A stretch of 5,978 nt of DNA. It comes from an uncultured Actinomycetes bacterium (GTDB lineage Bacteria > Actinomycetota > Actinomycetes > Nanopelagicales > Nanopelagicaceae). This document shows positions 5,779 to 5,978 of the stretch, piece by piece. The notes under the pieces are model-generated. The model searched no databases. It was not told the origin of the DNA and saw only the letters and a list, made by a program, of their open reading frames with translations. Position 1 is the stretch's first letter. Each line of letters opens with the position of its first letter. The DNA lies in NCBI GenBank assembly GCA_903928395.1, contig CAIYQS010000088.1, positions 1 through 5,978 of the forward strand, given 5' to 3'. The position numbers and the translations under genes are program-made.

Positions 5779-5978
5779 ATCGTGCTGTCGAGGTGTAAGG
5801 CAGAAGCGCCATTTCGCGGGAATTCTTTACAGCAGATGCGATCGCACGTTGATGTTGGGTGCAAGCACCTGTCACGCGGCGAGCGCGGATCTTGCCGCGA
5901 TCTGAAATGAACTTGCGGAGGGTAGCGATGTCCTTATAGTCAATATAGGTAACTTTCTGCTGGCAGAAAGAACATGGC
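5777..5978 (-). CDS. rpsR: 30S ribosomal protein S18, zinc-type (5' end outside window)
   Basis: The last 66 residues of S18, a small-subunit protein that sits with S6 on the platform. Seen: CSFC near the truncated start, then VTYIDYKD, LRKFISDRGKIRARRVTG, ACTQHQRAIASAVKNSREM and the actinobacterial ending ALLPYTSTAR. The CxxC pair plus the cysteine in TGACTQHQR indicates the zinc-binding C+ form. Full-length S18 is about 75-85 residues, so only roughly 10-20 are missing beyond the right edge. In actinobacteria this gene usually follows rpsF and ssb, which would be expected just outside the window. The stop TAA (5779-5777) overlaps the Shine-Dalgarno of rplI. Confidence 0.95.
   Translation of the reverse strand, partial: PCSFCQQKVTYIDYKDIATLRKFISDRGKIRARRVTGACTQHQRAIASAVKNSREMALLPYTSTAR

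Noticed and set aside
5763..5864. Longer L9 frame starting upstream of MKLIL
   Set aside because: It overlaps rpsR out of frame, adds non-L9 residues, and the Shine-Dalgarno at 5778-5772 points to ATG 5762.

Overview
The window looks like a piece of core chromosome from a low- to medium-GC actinobacterium with a compact genome. The evidence is the rpsR-rplI-dnaB order, a Dcd that resembles the mycobacterial bifunctional dCTP deaminase:dUTPase almost from end to end, a small beta-carbonic anhydrase of the Mycobacterium Rv1284 type, and a zinc-type (C+) ribosomal protein S18. By eye the base composition is near 45-50% GC, and gene gaps are very short (25 and 43 nt, overlaps of 8 and 4 nt, one junction of 0 nt). 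That would suit streamlined aquatic actinobacteria such as the Nanopelagicales (acI) group, but this placement is inference.

Layout from left to right. (1) Minus strand, 1-1100: dcd followed by lemA; lemA runs off the left edge. (2) A 43-nt divergent gap, then plus strand 1144-2578: a ten-helix EamA/DMT-type exporter overlapping by 8 nt a beta-carbonic anhydrase gene. (3) A short regulatory gap (2579-2665) with a weak terminator, a good sigma70-like promoter and a perfect 8-bp inverted repeat framing that promoter. It is followed by two small membrane-protein genes (2666-3630) joined by an ATGA overlap, whose function I cannot name. (4) Minus strand 3631-5978: rpsR (partial), rplI, terminator, a roughly 280-nt non-coding region, and dnaB. 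The last membrane gene and dnaB converge with directly abutting stop codons.

The clear genes are housekeeping: dNTP balance (dcd), replication-fork helicase (dnaB), and ribosome proteins (rpsR, rplI). I found no phage, insertion sequence, CRISPR, tRNA or toxin-antitoxin genes. The parts worth a second look are the spaced DnaA-box-like repeats upstream of dnaB, the promoter framed by an inverted repeat, and the uncharacterised two-gene membrane module it serves. I see no convincing evidence for a large undescribed system.
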